Origin: Candidatus Kapaibacterium sp.
Lineage (GTDB): Bacteria; Bacteroidota; Ignavibacteria; Kapaibacteriales; UBA2268
DNA: 64,000 nt
Assembly (NCBI GenBank): GCA_023957315.1
Contig: JAMLHE010000014.1
Coordinates: forward strand, 1 to 64,000
Direction of reading: 5' to 3'
A program made the translations under genes and the position numbers. Of the stretch, positions 1 to 8,700 are shown in pieces. The notes beneath the pieces were generated by a model. That model was not told the origin of the DNA. It searched no databases and saw only the letters and a list, made by a program, of their open reading frames with translations. Within the stretch, counting starts at the first letter, position 1; each line of letters opens with the position of its first letter.

Positions 1-4
1 TCCA

Positions 5-44
5 CAAAAATATAAAAAATGGCTGCCCTTATGAGACAGCCTCT
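5..44 (-). terminator. Orphan terminator-like hairpin
   Basis: Read on the minus strand, an imperfect stem (GGCTGTC / GGCAGCC, with a CATAAG-type loop) is followed by a T-rich tract. The nearest gene to the right, cinA, is on the plus strand, so no minus-strand gene visibly ends here. The stem closely resembles the terminator at 56295-56328. Confidence 0.4.
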
Positions 45-117
45 CGGGGTGAGGTCTCTTCGGTTTTGTCCTGAAATGTGTTTACTCCATTTAGTAAAAT
101 CATCTTCATCACATTAA

Positions 118-328
118 TCATATAAATCATAGTTCAGACAATTTCGCTCCGTCAGTTGTAACAACTGACGGGACATTTTAATTCATCCGATGACTCCCAC
201 TTGTCCCACAGCTTTAATAAATACAATTAATCTGAATATTCCAAGTCACCGGATGAATAAAAGAATTTAAGAGCTTCTTATTCATCATAATCACCAAAAT
301 CATGCAAATCATAGTTCAGACAATTCGT
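118..328. repeat. Non-coding palindrome/direct-repeat island upstream of cinA
   Basis: No gene is seen in 1-353. The stretch carries a direct repeat AATCATAGTTCAGACAATT (about 125-143 and 307-325), a hairpin CGTCAGTTGT/ACAACTGACG (150-170), and an inverted repeat ATTCATCCG..ACT / AGT..CGGATGAAT (181-195 and 245-259). The same AATCATAGTTCAGAC word recurs in reverse orientation at 56511-56546, so it is a dispersed element and not local noise. Confidence 0.6.
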
Positions 329-353
329 CATTACATTTTTATATTGGAAATGA

Positions 354-1601
354 ATGAAAGCATCTATTCTTACAATCGGAACTGAGATTTGCATTGGTCA
401 AATTGTCAACTCAAACGCTGCCACTATCGGAGCGAAATTAACACAATTAGGAATTTCGGTAATTGCCAATTCATCCATCCCTGATCATTTGTCGCAAATT
501 GTATCGGAAATCCGCAGATTGAGCGATAGTAGCGATTTGCTGATTATTACCGGTGGATTGGGACCAACTCAAGATGACATTACCAAAACTGCTCTCTGCC
601 AATTTTTTGAATGTGAAATGATTTTTGATGATTCCGTTTACCAAACTATTGATTATCTTTTCAAAAGCAAGGGTAGGGAAGTCACCGAGAGAAATCGTGC
701 CCAAGCATATATTCCGGCTAAAGCTGTTGCTATGACCAATTTAATCGGGACGGCACCGGGTTTGTTATTCGAAAATAAGGGTAAAATGATTGTAGCTTTG
801 CCGGGTGTGCCCTATGAAATGGAGTACATTTACGAAAATTCGCTAAAAGATAAAATCAAAAGCGTGCTCGAACAATCGAATTCGGAAATCGAACTTCACA
901 AAACAATTCGCACTTACGGTATTTTCGAATCTTATCTTGCGGATTTAATCGGCAATTCGGAGGATATTCCGCATTTATCGGGATTTGCGTATTTGCCATC
1001 TGCAAATGGTGTCCGATTGAGACTCACTGTGCAGTCTCCCGATTTTGTAACTGCTGAAATAAAAATCAAGGAAGCAATTAAATATCTCGAACTGAGAATT
1101 GGCAAGTACATTCAATCATACGACGAGCGCCCGATGATTGAGCATATTTCAAAATTATTGAATATGAGTGGCAAAACTGTGTCGGTTGCCGAATCTTGTA
1201 CCGCAGGTTTGCTTGGTGGTGAATTGACCAAATTGGCAGGTAGTTCGTCATATTTTCTTGGCGGATTTATGACTTATTCCAACGAAAGCAAGGCTAAATT
1301 GTTAGGAATTGATAGTGCTATAATTGATGAACATGGGGCTGTGAGCGAAGAAGTTGCGGAATTAATGGCAAAAAATGTCCGCTCAATTTTCAAATCGGAT
1401 ATTGGAATTTCAATCACAGGCATTGCAGGTCCGGACGGCGGGACTGATTCCAAGCCCGTTGGTACGGTTTGGTTCGGATTAGCCTACGGTGAGCGAGTTT
1501 TAGCATTTAAACAAATATTTCCCGGAAATCGTGATGCTATCAGGAATCGGGCAGTTTTTTATGCATTAAATATGTTGAATAATTTACTTTTAGAAAAATG
1601 A
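354..1601 (+). CDS. cinA: CinA family nicotinamide-nucleotide amidohydrolase
   Basis: CinA of 415 residues, the usual full length. The N-terminal molybdopterin-binding-like domain (about 1-170) begins with the ILTIGTEI motif and contains ITGGLGPTQDD. The C-terminal PncC domain (about 255-412) has the ESCTAG motif and GIAGPDGG. The family deamidates nicotinamide mononucleotide to nicotinate mononucleotide in pyridine nucleotide salvage, and in some bacteria hydrolyses ADP-ribose; it is cytoplasmic. The ATG at 354 follows a GGAAATGA purine run. Its stop overlaps the tsaD start (ATGA at 1598-1601), so the two genes are translationally coupled. A near-consensus TATATTGG lies at about 340, close to the start, as a possible -7 box. 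Confidence 0.95.
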   Translation: MKASILTIGTEICIGQIVNSNAATIGAKLTQLGISVIANSSIPDHLSQIVSEIRRLSDSSDLLIITGGLGPTQDDITKTALCQFFECEMIFDDSVYQTIDYLFKSKGREVTERNRAQAYIPAKAVAMTNLIGTAPGLLFENKGKMIVALPGVPYEMEYIYENSLKDKIKSVLEQSNSEIELHKTIRTYGIFESYLADLIGNSEDIPHLSGFAYLPSANGVRLRLTVQSPDFVTAEIKIKEAIKYLELRIGKYIQSYDERPMIEHISKLLNMSGKTVSVAESCTAGLLGGELTKLAGSSSYFLGGFMTYSNESKAKLLGIDSAIIDEHGAVSEEVAELMAKNVRSIFKSDIGISITGIAGPDGGTDSKPVGTVWFGLAYGERVLAFKQIFPGNRDAIRNRAVFYALNMLNNLLLEK

Positions 1602-2608
1602 AAATATTAGCAATAGAATCTTCGTGTGACGAGACTTCGGCATCTATCCTTGACGGGACAAAAGTTTGTACAAATATCATAGCATCGCAGTATTTCCATT
1701 CGAAATACGGCGGCGTCATCCCTGAACTCGCTTCACGGGCTCATCTACGCTCAGTAAATGAAATCGTTAATCGCGCCTTCGACGAGTCAGATGTTAAATT
1801 GGAAGATATTGATGCAATCGCTGTAACTCGAGAACCGGGCTTGATTGGTTCATTGATTGTGGGCTCAAACTTTGCAAAAGGGCTCGCTTTGCGTCTCGGC
1901 AAACCAATTGTCCCAATCAATCATATCGAAGGGCATATTTATTCGGGCTGTTTGCAAGATGAGAGCCTGACTTTTCCCTTTATTTCATTAGTTGTGAGCG
2001 GTGGTAATACTTCGATTTTCTTAGTCACTTCGTACATGAATTATGAAATAATCGGCTCTACGAAAGATGATGCGGCAGGGGAGGCTTTCGATAAAATCGC
2101 AAAATTAATCGGATTGCCATATCCCGGTGGTCCGCTTATTGACAAATTCGCTAAAGAAGGAAATCCGAGCACCTTCACTTTCCCCAGACCCATGCTACAT
2201 GATGATAATTTCGATTTCAGTTTTAGCGGGCTGAAAACTTCAGTCAGATATTTTGTGCACAAGCAATTTAGCAATGGCTTGCCGGAAGAAATTAAGGCAG
2301 ATTTCTGTGCATCTGTACAAGAAGCAATTTGCGATGTATTGACGGTAAAGACTGTAAAAGCTGCTCTGAAGCATAAGGTGAAGAACATTGTGATTGCCGG
2401 TGGAGTATCGGCAAATTCGAGATTGCGAGCTCTGATGATTGAAAGAGCAAACAAAAAGGGCATCAACGTTGTTGTGCCCCAAATGAGTTACTGTATGGAT
2501 AATGCCGCAATGATTGGATTTTTGGCGTACCACAAATTACTCGAATCCGAAGATTCCTTTTACGACTTTACTTACCAAGTCTCGGCTTCGTCTTTAAGAG
2601 CAAAATAG
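1598..2608 (+). CDS. tsaD: tRNA N6-threonylcarbamoyladenosine transferase TsaD
   Basis: TsaD (Kae1/YgjD/Gcp family), 336 residues. It transfers the threonylcarbamoyl group from TC-AMP to A37 of ANN-decoding tRNAs, with TsaB and TsaE, in the cytoplasm. Visible features are the ASKHA start MKILAIESSCDETS, the metal-binding HIEGH at residues 109-113, and the GGVSAN glycine motif near the C-terminus. It overlaps cinA by ATGA. Its stop lies only 3 bp from the stop of the convergent DUF5714 gene, so no separate terminator fits between them. tsaB and tsaE are not in the window. Confidence 0.97.
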   Translation: MKILAIESSCDETSASILDGTKVCTNIIASQYFHSKYGGVIPELASRAHLRSVNEIVNRAFDESDVKLEDIDAIAVTREPGLIGSLIVGSNFAKGLALRLGKPIVPINHIEGHIYSGCLQDESLTFPFISLVVSGGNTSIFLVTSYMNYEIIGSTKDDAAGEAFDKIAKLIGLPYPGGPLIDKFAKEGNPSTFTFPRPMLHDDNFDFSFSGLKTSVRYFVHKQFSNGLPEEIKADFCASVQEAICDVLTVKTVKAALKHKVKNIVIAGGVSANSRLRALMIERANKKGINVVVPQMSYCMDNAAMIGFLAYHKLLESEDSFYDFTYQVSASSLRAK

Positions 2609-2611
2609 CAA

Positions 2612-3385
2612 TTATACCAACGAAAAGCCTATATTATAGTATGTACATTCTTCATGCTGGCAAGTTCTGTTACGCATAGAAAAGGTGCATCTGGCTTGGC
2701 TGATTGGCAAATCTACAGCAAATCGGTCATGCAGGAATCCAATTGCTGCTTCGAGTGATATGTAAGTGTCGCGTTTGCAACATCTTGGTCCATCGCTTTC
2801 GGCAACCAATTTCAAGCTTTCCGCTACAATTAAATTAGTTATTGACCAAGCATCTTCGTGCTGATTTTCTCTATCCATGAATATGCTCAAAAATACTCCT
2901 GTTCCAATTGCAGCGCCGCATGTACCGATGCTGTAATTACAAACATTCGGTGTTTCGGCTTTTGCTCTACGCTCCGCAATTTCGAGTTTTTCGACCAATT
3001 CATCACGTTTGCCGGTTTTGTTTGCAATGCAGGTCAATAATACTGCCGGAACAATAAAATGATGCTCAGGACCGTGCATTTTGATAATAGGCGAATCCAT
3101 TATCATTACAGCCAATTCAATTGGACTATCACCTTTGTAGCTTAAGCATTTTTGCTTTACATGTTCGGTAATTGGAGTTTCAATGCAAGAGTCGCAAATG
3201 TAGTGCCCGTTGTCGCAATTGCTTGACGAGGTCTTGGTTTTACCGCAAAAATCGCAATGAAGTTCTTTTGGGGCATCAAGTTTATGTAAATCTTCCCCGC
3301 AAATGAAGCAAGTTTTTACCTCGCTCGAGTTGTATAATTCAATCTTAGCCATCATTTTCTCATAACAATATTCAACATTAGTCAT
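2612..3385 (-). CDS. DUF5714 domain protein with N-terminal Cys-rich metal site
   Basis: 257 residues. The N-terminal about 75 residues hold paired cysteines (CFICG, CDFCG, CDNGHYICDSC) that look like a zinc ribbon or treble clef. The rest carries the MHGPEHHFIVPA signature and later the NVCNYSIGTCGAAIGTG and GPRCCKRDTY segments that I associate with DUF5714, a family of unknown function. Conserved His and Cys suggest metal or cofactor binding; that is inference. The promoter region (3386-3503) holds an FNR/DNR-like palindrome nested in a longer inverted repeat. The gene is convergent with tsaD. Confidence 0.75.
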   Translation of the reverse strand: MTNVEYCYEKMMAKIELYNSSEVKTCFICGEDLHKLDAPKELHCDFCGKTKTSSSNCDNGHYICDSCIETPITEHVKQKCLSYKGDSPIELAVMIMDSPIIKMHGPEHHFIVPAVLLTCIANKTGKRDELVEKLEIAERRAKAETPNVCNYSIGTCGAAIGTGVFLSIFMDRENQHEDAWSITNLIVAESLKLVAESDGPRCCKRDTYISLEAAIGFLHDRFAVDLPISQARCTFSMRNRTCQHEECTYYNIGFSLV

Positions 3386-3432
3386 TTATGATATGAAATT
3401 TTTATGTTCAATCCAATTTGTCACATCATATA

Positions 3433-3488
3433 CCCCTAATATACTGAAAAGCTTGACATTGGTCAAATATTTTTTTTAATATTAGGGG
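3433..3488. promoter_or_regulatory. FNR/DNR-like palindrome inside a 10-bp inverted repeat
   Basis: TTGACATTGGTCAA (3453-3466) has the TTGAC-N4-GTCAA layout of CRP/FNR-family (DNR/NNR type) operators. It is enclosed by perfect arms CCCCTAATAT (3433-3442) and ATATTAGGGG (3479-3488). The site is 68-81 bp upstream of the DUF5714 start. Read on the plus strand, the same palindrome plus T8 could also form a weak hairpin terminator, but no plus-strand gene ends here. Confidence 0.45.
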
Positions 3489-3503
3489 ATAAATTCAATT
3501 TAT

Positions 3504-4427
3504 TTACTTTTTCATCATTTCTTGAGCACAAATTATCAAGCCTTCTCGATATTTTGTCGGTTGGAAAAATCTATTGTTGAATTTGCTACTGTCAAAATAA
3601 TAATCAAATTCCTGTTGATACATCATCTCGAGAATTTCCTTAACATCGGATTTGAACAAACCAACCATTTTCAGCATAAACATACTCAAAACATTGTATC
3701 GTGGTTCTACGCTAAATGCTTCCGCGGCAAGTTCGATAAATTGCTTTCCGGTTATGGGTTCAGGGTCAGTTGGTAAGTGCCAGATTTGATTATAAGCGTC
3801 AATTGTATTGCCGAGCAAAGCAGTCGCTTTGGCTGCATCGGGTGTGAAAGTTGCCGAATGTATTGCTTTGTCGTTTATTATCCAAGACGCTTTCTTTTTA
3901 TTTTTGAATTTATCGAGTATCAGCATATACGAAGCGGTATTTATTGCTTTTGGACCGTAAAAATCTGCCGAACGAGCTATTTGTGCATCAATTTCGCCAC
4001 TATCGGCTGCGTTCATCAGTATCTCAGCAATGTATGCTCTGATTTCGCCTTTTTTGCTGCATGGATTGATGGGTGTATCTTCAGTCATAGCTCCATCAAC
4101 TTTTCCGTACATATAGACATTATCGAAAAAAACGAGCTTGCATTTATTACGAATACAGGCTTCGATTACGTTATTCATTACGAGTTGCCATTGCGTTTGC
4201 CAAACACTTGTTTTGTATGGCAATCCTGCTACTAAATAAGCTATCTCCGAGCCCTCAAGCGACTTGTAAACTTGATGTTGGTCTCGTAAGTCTGCCTTGA
4301 ATAGTTCTTCATCTCCAACGACCTGTTTGGGGTTTCTGCCAACTAAGCGAACTTTATCTGTATATTTTGTCAATTCTATTGCAAGGTCTAAACCAATTGC
4401 TCCACCGGCACCTAATATTGTTTGCAT
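3504..4427 (-). CDS. NAD(P)-dependent epimerase/dehydratase-like (extended SDR) protein
   Basis: 307 residues, cytoplasmic Rossmann-fold protein. The N-terminus TILGAGGAIG is the GxxGxxG nucleotide-binding loop; ADLRDQ follows the second strand. A divergent active-site region is visible (FDNVYMYG, then RAYIAEILM in place of a clean YxxxK). Substrate is not predictable: such proteins often act as sugar epimerases or reductases. The ATG at 4427 has GGAGAA seven bases upstream. It lies on the same strand as porV but about 155 bp downstream of it, after the porV terminator (4526-4556), so it probably has its own transcript. Confidence 0.8.
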   Translation of the reverse strand: MQTILGAGGAIGLDLAIELTKYTDKVRLVGRNPKQVVGDEELFKADLRDQHQVYKSLEGSEIAYLVAGLPYKTSVWQTQWQLVMNNVIEACIRNKCKLVFFDNVYMYGKVDGAMTEDTPINPCSKKGEIRAYIAEILMNAADSGEIDAQIARSADFYGPKAINTASYMLILDKFKNKKKASWIINDKAIHSATFTPDAAKATALLGNTIDAYNQIWHLPTDPEPITGKQFIELAAEAFSVEPRYNVLSMFMLKMVGLFKSDVKEILEMMYQQEFDYYFDSSKFNNRFFQPTKYREGLIICAQEMMKK

Positions 4428-4525
4428 TTTATATTCTCCGATTAATAGTTTTAAATTGAATAAATAGGGTGATTACAATTAATAATTCCATCATATTACG
4501 TTTTGTATAAAACAAAGTTGCATCA

Positions 4526-4556
4526 TAAAAAAAGGGTCGCAAAATGCAACCCTTGA
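4526..4556 (-). terminator. Rho-independent terminator of porV
   Basis: On the minus strand AAGGGTTGC-ATTTT-GCGACCCTT, one G-U pair in the stem, is followed by a run of seven T. It lies 27 bp beyond the porV stop codon. Confidence 0.8.
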
Positions 4557-4582
4557 ATTTTTCAAATTTTTAGCTAATCTTC

Positions 4583-5692
4583 TTAGCGCCAATCAACAAG
4601 CATCGAGAACCTCATTGTGTTTGCAAGAGGATGATTTTCTTCGATTGTGTTAATGAAACTGAAATCAAGTTTGAAGATGTCGTATTTTACACCTGCACCA
4701 AAATTCCAATACTGACGATTGCCTTGTGCAGCAGGTTCGAGGAAATATCCTAATCTGAACGCCACGACTTTTTGGTACCAATATTCAGCGCCGAAAGCCC
4801 ATTCTGCACCGGGATTTTCCCAACCTGTAACTAATGATTTCGGAAGTGCATCCGAGCCAAGACTGTCTCTTTTGACTAACATTTTAGCCATGTCGAATGC
4901 AAAAACTAATTCGTTGAATTCATCACTATATGCTTTGAATGCAGTTCCAAGACGCAAGGTCGTTGGAATTGGGTCTGATTCCTTGATGTATGTGATTTTT
5001 GGACCTACATTTTTCAGGTTCAAACCGAGCGACAATCTGTCTTCGATTCCGAGGAATTCGATATCCTGTGGCTTCCATAAAATACCCAAGTCGAATGATG
5101 CACTTGTTCCGGTACCGGCTTCACCACCAGTTTGGACTGAGGTAGGAGTAAGATTTGAATGGATATATCGTAGTTGGAAACCTACGCCTAAATCAGGGGC
5201 TACAATTGTACCATACGAAAATCCGAAAGAGAATTCGTTGGAAATGAACTTACCTAATGTAGTACCATCATGGGCAGTACGAGTAAATTCGCCTAAATTC
5301 ATGAAAATGAAATTAAAGGCAAGCGTTCCGTCAAGACTTTCGAAATACTGACCTATAGTACCATAACTATAAAACAAGTCAGCGTTGAATTGGGGCAACC
5401 ATGGCGAAAATGCCAAAGCAACCTGTCTAAATGGAATTAGTTCATCGTCGCCAAAATCCGCATCATAATTCTCGAAATAATCTAAGAACCCCAATCCTGC
5501 GGGATTCCAATATATGGCATTGATATCATCTGCAATAGCAGTTCCGGTTTCGCCACGACCGCTCGACCGTGCATCGGGCGATATCAAAAGAAAAGGAACA
5601 GCAGAGCCGCCAGCTTGTGAGTACAACTCGGTTGGCAGTGTTGTTGACATTACTATAACAGCCATCAAAGCCATTTTGATTGATGATTTCAT
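4583..5692 (-). CDS. porV: Type IX secretion outer-membrane protein PorV
   Basis: 369 residues from the ATG at 5692, which is nine bases after a strong GGAGGA; a TTG one codon earlier is less likely. A signal peptide (about 1-26, ending near LYSQ) precedes the PorV/PorQ family start: PFLLISPDARSSGRGETGTA and IYWNPAGLGFL. The remainder is a beta-barrel of the FadL/OmpP1-like type ending MLVDWR. PorV is the outer-membrane shuttle that collects T9SS cargo from the translocon and delivers it to the PorU sortase. It lies directly downstream of porU on the same strand (55 bp gap), the arrangement known in T9SS bacteria. Confidence 0.9.
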   Translation of the reverse strand: MKSSIKMALMAVIVMSTTLPTELYSQAGGSAVPFLLISPDARSSGRGETGTAIADDINAIYWNPAGLGFLDYFENYDADFGDDELIPFRQVALAFSPWLPQFNADLFYSYGTIGQYFESLDGTLAFNFIFMNLGEFTRTAHDGTTLGKFISNEFSFGFSYGTIVAPDLGVGFQLRYIHSNLTPTSVQTGGEAGTGTSASFDLGILWKPQDIEFLGIEDRLSLGLNLKNVGPKITYIKESDPIPTTLRLGTAFKAYSDEFNELVFAFDMAKMLVKRDSLGSDALPKSLVTGWENPGAEWAFGAEYWYQKVVAFRLGYFLEPAAQGNRQYWNFGAGVKYDIFKLDFSFINTIEENHPLANTMRFSMLVDWR

Positions 5693-5747
5693 CAAATTAA
5701 TCCTCCAAAATCTTTATTCATTATATTTTTTGTTATCATTTCAAATG

Positions 5748-8700
5748 CTAATTAATTTTTACAACTTTAGTTCTTGCAACTGTTGTGCCACTCTCAGTAC
5801 TCGGCACTTCAATATGCACAATATATACACCCTGCGAAACAGGATTTCCGAGATTATCTTTTCCATCCCACATAATTTCAGATGTATGATACGTATTGAC
5901 TGACGTTTTAATGTCTCTTAGTGTAACACCGGTTAAAGAAAATATTTTCAAATTTACTTCAAATGGCGGCGGCATATTGTGATTTAAGACAATTGTTGTT
6001 TGCTCGGAAAATGGGTTAGGATAGTTATGCTTGACATTTCCATAAGAACCGTCACCATCAGGCGATATGAAGAAATATGTCTCAGCTATGCTGAAATTAT
6101 TATACACGTCCCAAGCTCTGACCTTGATAGTATGCTTTCCCGGAGCCAAACCGAACAAGAATGATTCGATTGAGCCACTGCGTGAATCTGTTAGTGATGT
6201 TGTAAATTTATCCGTCAAATCAATTGAAGTTGGTGATTCGTCAATCCAAGCTTCTATTTTATGCCCGATGCCAAGTCCGGTTGTATTTATTCCTGATTCG
6301 TCAAACAAATCAACAATCAGCTTTGGACTTGATGTCACTACATCACCTTGGATAAATTCTCGCGAATCCATGAACAATTCAATTTTTGGTCCTTCCATAT
6401 CTTGTATGTTTGTTGGGTCGTACCCATCAATCATTATATTATGGTAGGAACCTTTGGCAAATTCACCATCATCGGAATACGCATATACAAATAAGCGTCC
6501 CATGTTGGAACTGAAGCTAATGTCTTTCGGAATGATAAAATCTGCTGTAAATTTTCCGTTTTCAACTTTGTAAGAACTCCGATTCAATGCGGGACCCAAC
6601 TTGCTGAAATAGAATTGGTCTCGTTTGACACCCAAAAATTCTTCAATAATTTGGTATTCGGCATCACCGTCACGGAGCGTAACTAAAACTGTACCGTTAA
6701 AGTTGTCGTCGGCAGTTACTCCGTCAGGCATTGATATGCTTCCTTCAATTGTCATTTTCGATAGTGCCGGAAGTGTTATTGGTTCATCGCCATTTTCACT
6801 TAGTACAATCTCATTGATTTTATCAATATTAATTTGATTTTCAGGTATCGATAATTTCATTGTTGGGTCGCCAAGTAGGAAGTATTTTTTGTCATTAACT
6901 CCGGTGAAGGTCTGTTTCAATTGCCTTACCACGTCGCCCAATGTGTTATATCTATTTGTATTCGGATTACGCGTGAACAAGAACTCGTAGAATTTATATA
7001 AAAGATTGGCATTTAGTTGCGAGTAAACTATACGAGTCGAAGTAAAAACAGCTATTGCAGCACCTTTGCGACTTAAGAACATATCTTCAGCACCGCTTTT
7101 AGTTTCAGGATTATCATATCTGCCGAAATCACATGTGGCTGCAGTCAAAAAGAACATTTTGTCTAAATTTGTCATTTGTGGTATAGAAACGTCTCTATCT
7201 AATACCTGTTCGTGAGCCCATACTCTTGGATTTCCGTGTCCAATCCAATTCAAGACCAATCCGCCGGTGGTATTAATTTTGGTTAACATATCTTGGTTAA
7301 CTTTTGGCTTCAATCTACCATTAGGGATATTTTCGGTGGGATATTCTACCAAATAAATTTTGTCATATTGCAAATCCTTACCGTATTGATTAATCACGTC
7401 TCTCGTCAAAGTTTCAGATTGGTCATTATGCAATGTACCTTCGTATTTCTTTCCCTGTGTCGGTCCATCATCTGCCATTAGAATTAAGTTACATCGCCAT
7501 TGGTCTAATGATGAGTTGTTTTCGTAATGCTTCAATTTTTCGATAAAAGCCAATCCATCTTCATTGTTTTCGACTGTAATTCTTCCAATACTTATATCTA
7601 ATATTTCATCGTTGCCGACAATCAAACCGTAAAAATCATCAGATGACCATGCACTATGAATTTCGTCTAAATTTTTCAAATAGTAATCAAATGATTGATG
7701 AGCCGGAACATGATTGATTTTTGATGAAGATATGTTTTTCATGTCATAATGACCATCACCCCACAGAACAAGATATTGTGGTTTGATGTCCCAATTGTGC
7801 CAAGCATATGCAACGTAATCTCTCAATGCGGTTACATCCGGCATTCCGCATGAAAATTCATTATAAATATGGTCTGTGCGAACAATATGGATTTTCAAAT
7901 CTGAAACACTTTCACGATATGCTTTATATTCATTTGCCGAAATCATCAAATCGGGGTGAGTCAAAACAATCACATCCGCATTTACTTTGTCGGCTCGTAA
8001 ATTGATAAGTTCAGCAGGAGAAATTTTTGGTGATTTTACTTTTGAGGAGATATAATATTTGCGATAATTATTTTCAGGTAATTCGCTAACAAATTTGAAT
8101 ATACCACCCGTTACGGCAGTATTACGAAGTAACTGTGGATTGGACGGTGTCGTTACATCAAAACCATGAATAGTTTGACCTGAAAAGCCGTTTATCGTAA
8201 ATTCGCTTATGCCTTTTAAACTTGTGTCTGCTATAAATGACAATTCATTGTCAATCGCATAAAAACTGCGAGGATAATGAATCTCAAAATAATCAAAATA
8301 GGCAATCGAGCCTGTCAAATTCGTATTAGTATATTGTAAATTGATAATGCTGCGATTGTCATTGCCGATTTTTGATGCACTCATCGTGAGTTCTGCAAAA
8401 TCACGTATTGCCATTGTGTATGTTGGAAGTGAACGAAGATTTATTATGCCTAACTTCTCGTTATTGTCGAAAATATTGAACACACCCGGCGAATCGGATT
8501 TATGTGCTAACGCAAATCTGTAAAAAATATCGCCGCTTTTATCTAAATTATGTAGTAATACCGGATTGAATGGATTCGAAAAATATGTTCTGCCAAACCA
8601 AACTCTACCGGCTCCCGGGCTATACGGATTTGTTAATTCTTCATCTACAAAGACTCTATGAACATATGTTGTTGGGCGATTAACAATCTCACCGCTGACA

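Noticed and set aside
2041-2466. Minus-strand reading frames inside tsaD
   Set aside because: Antisense shadows of a conserved gene; their residues follow the complement of TsaD motifs.
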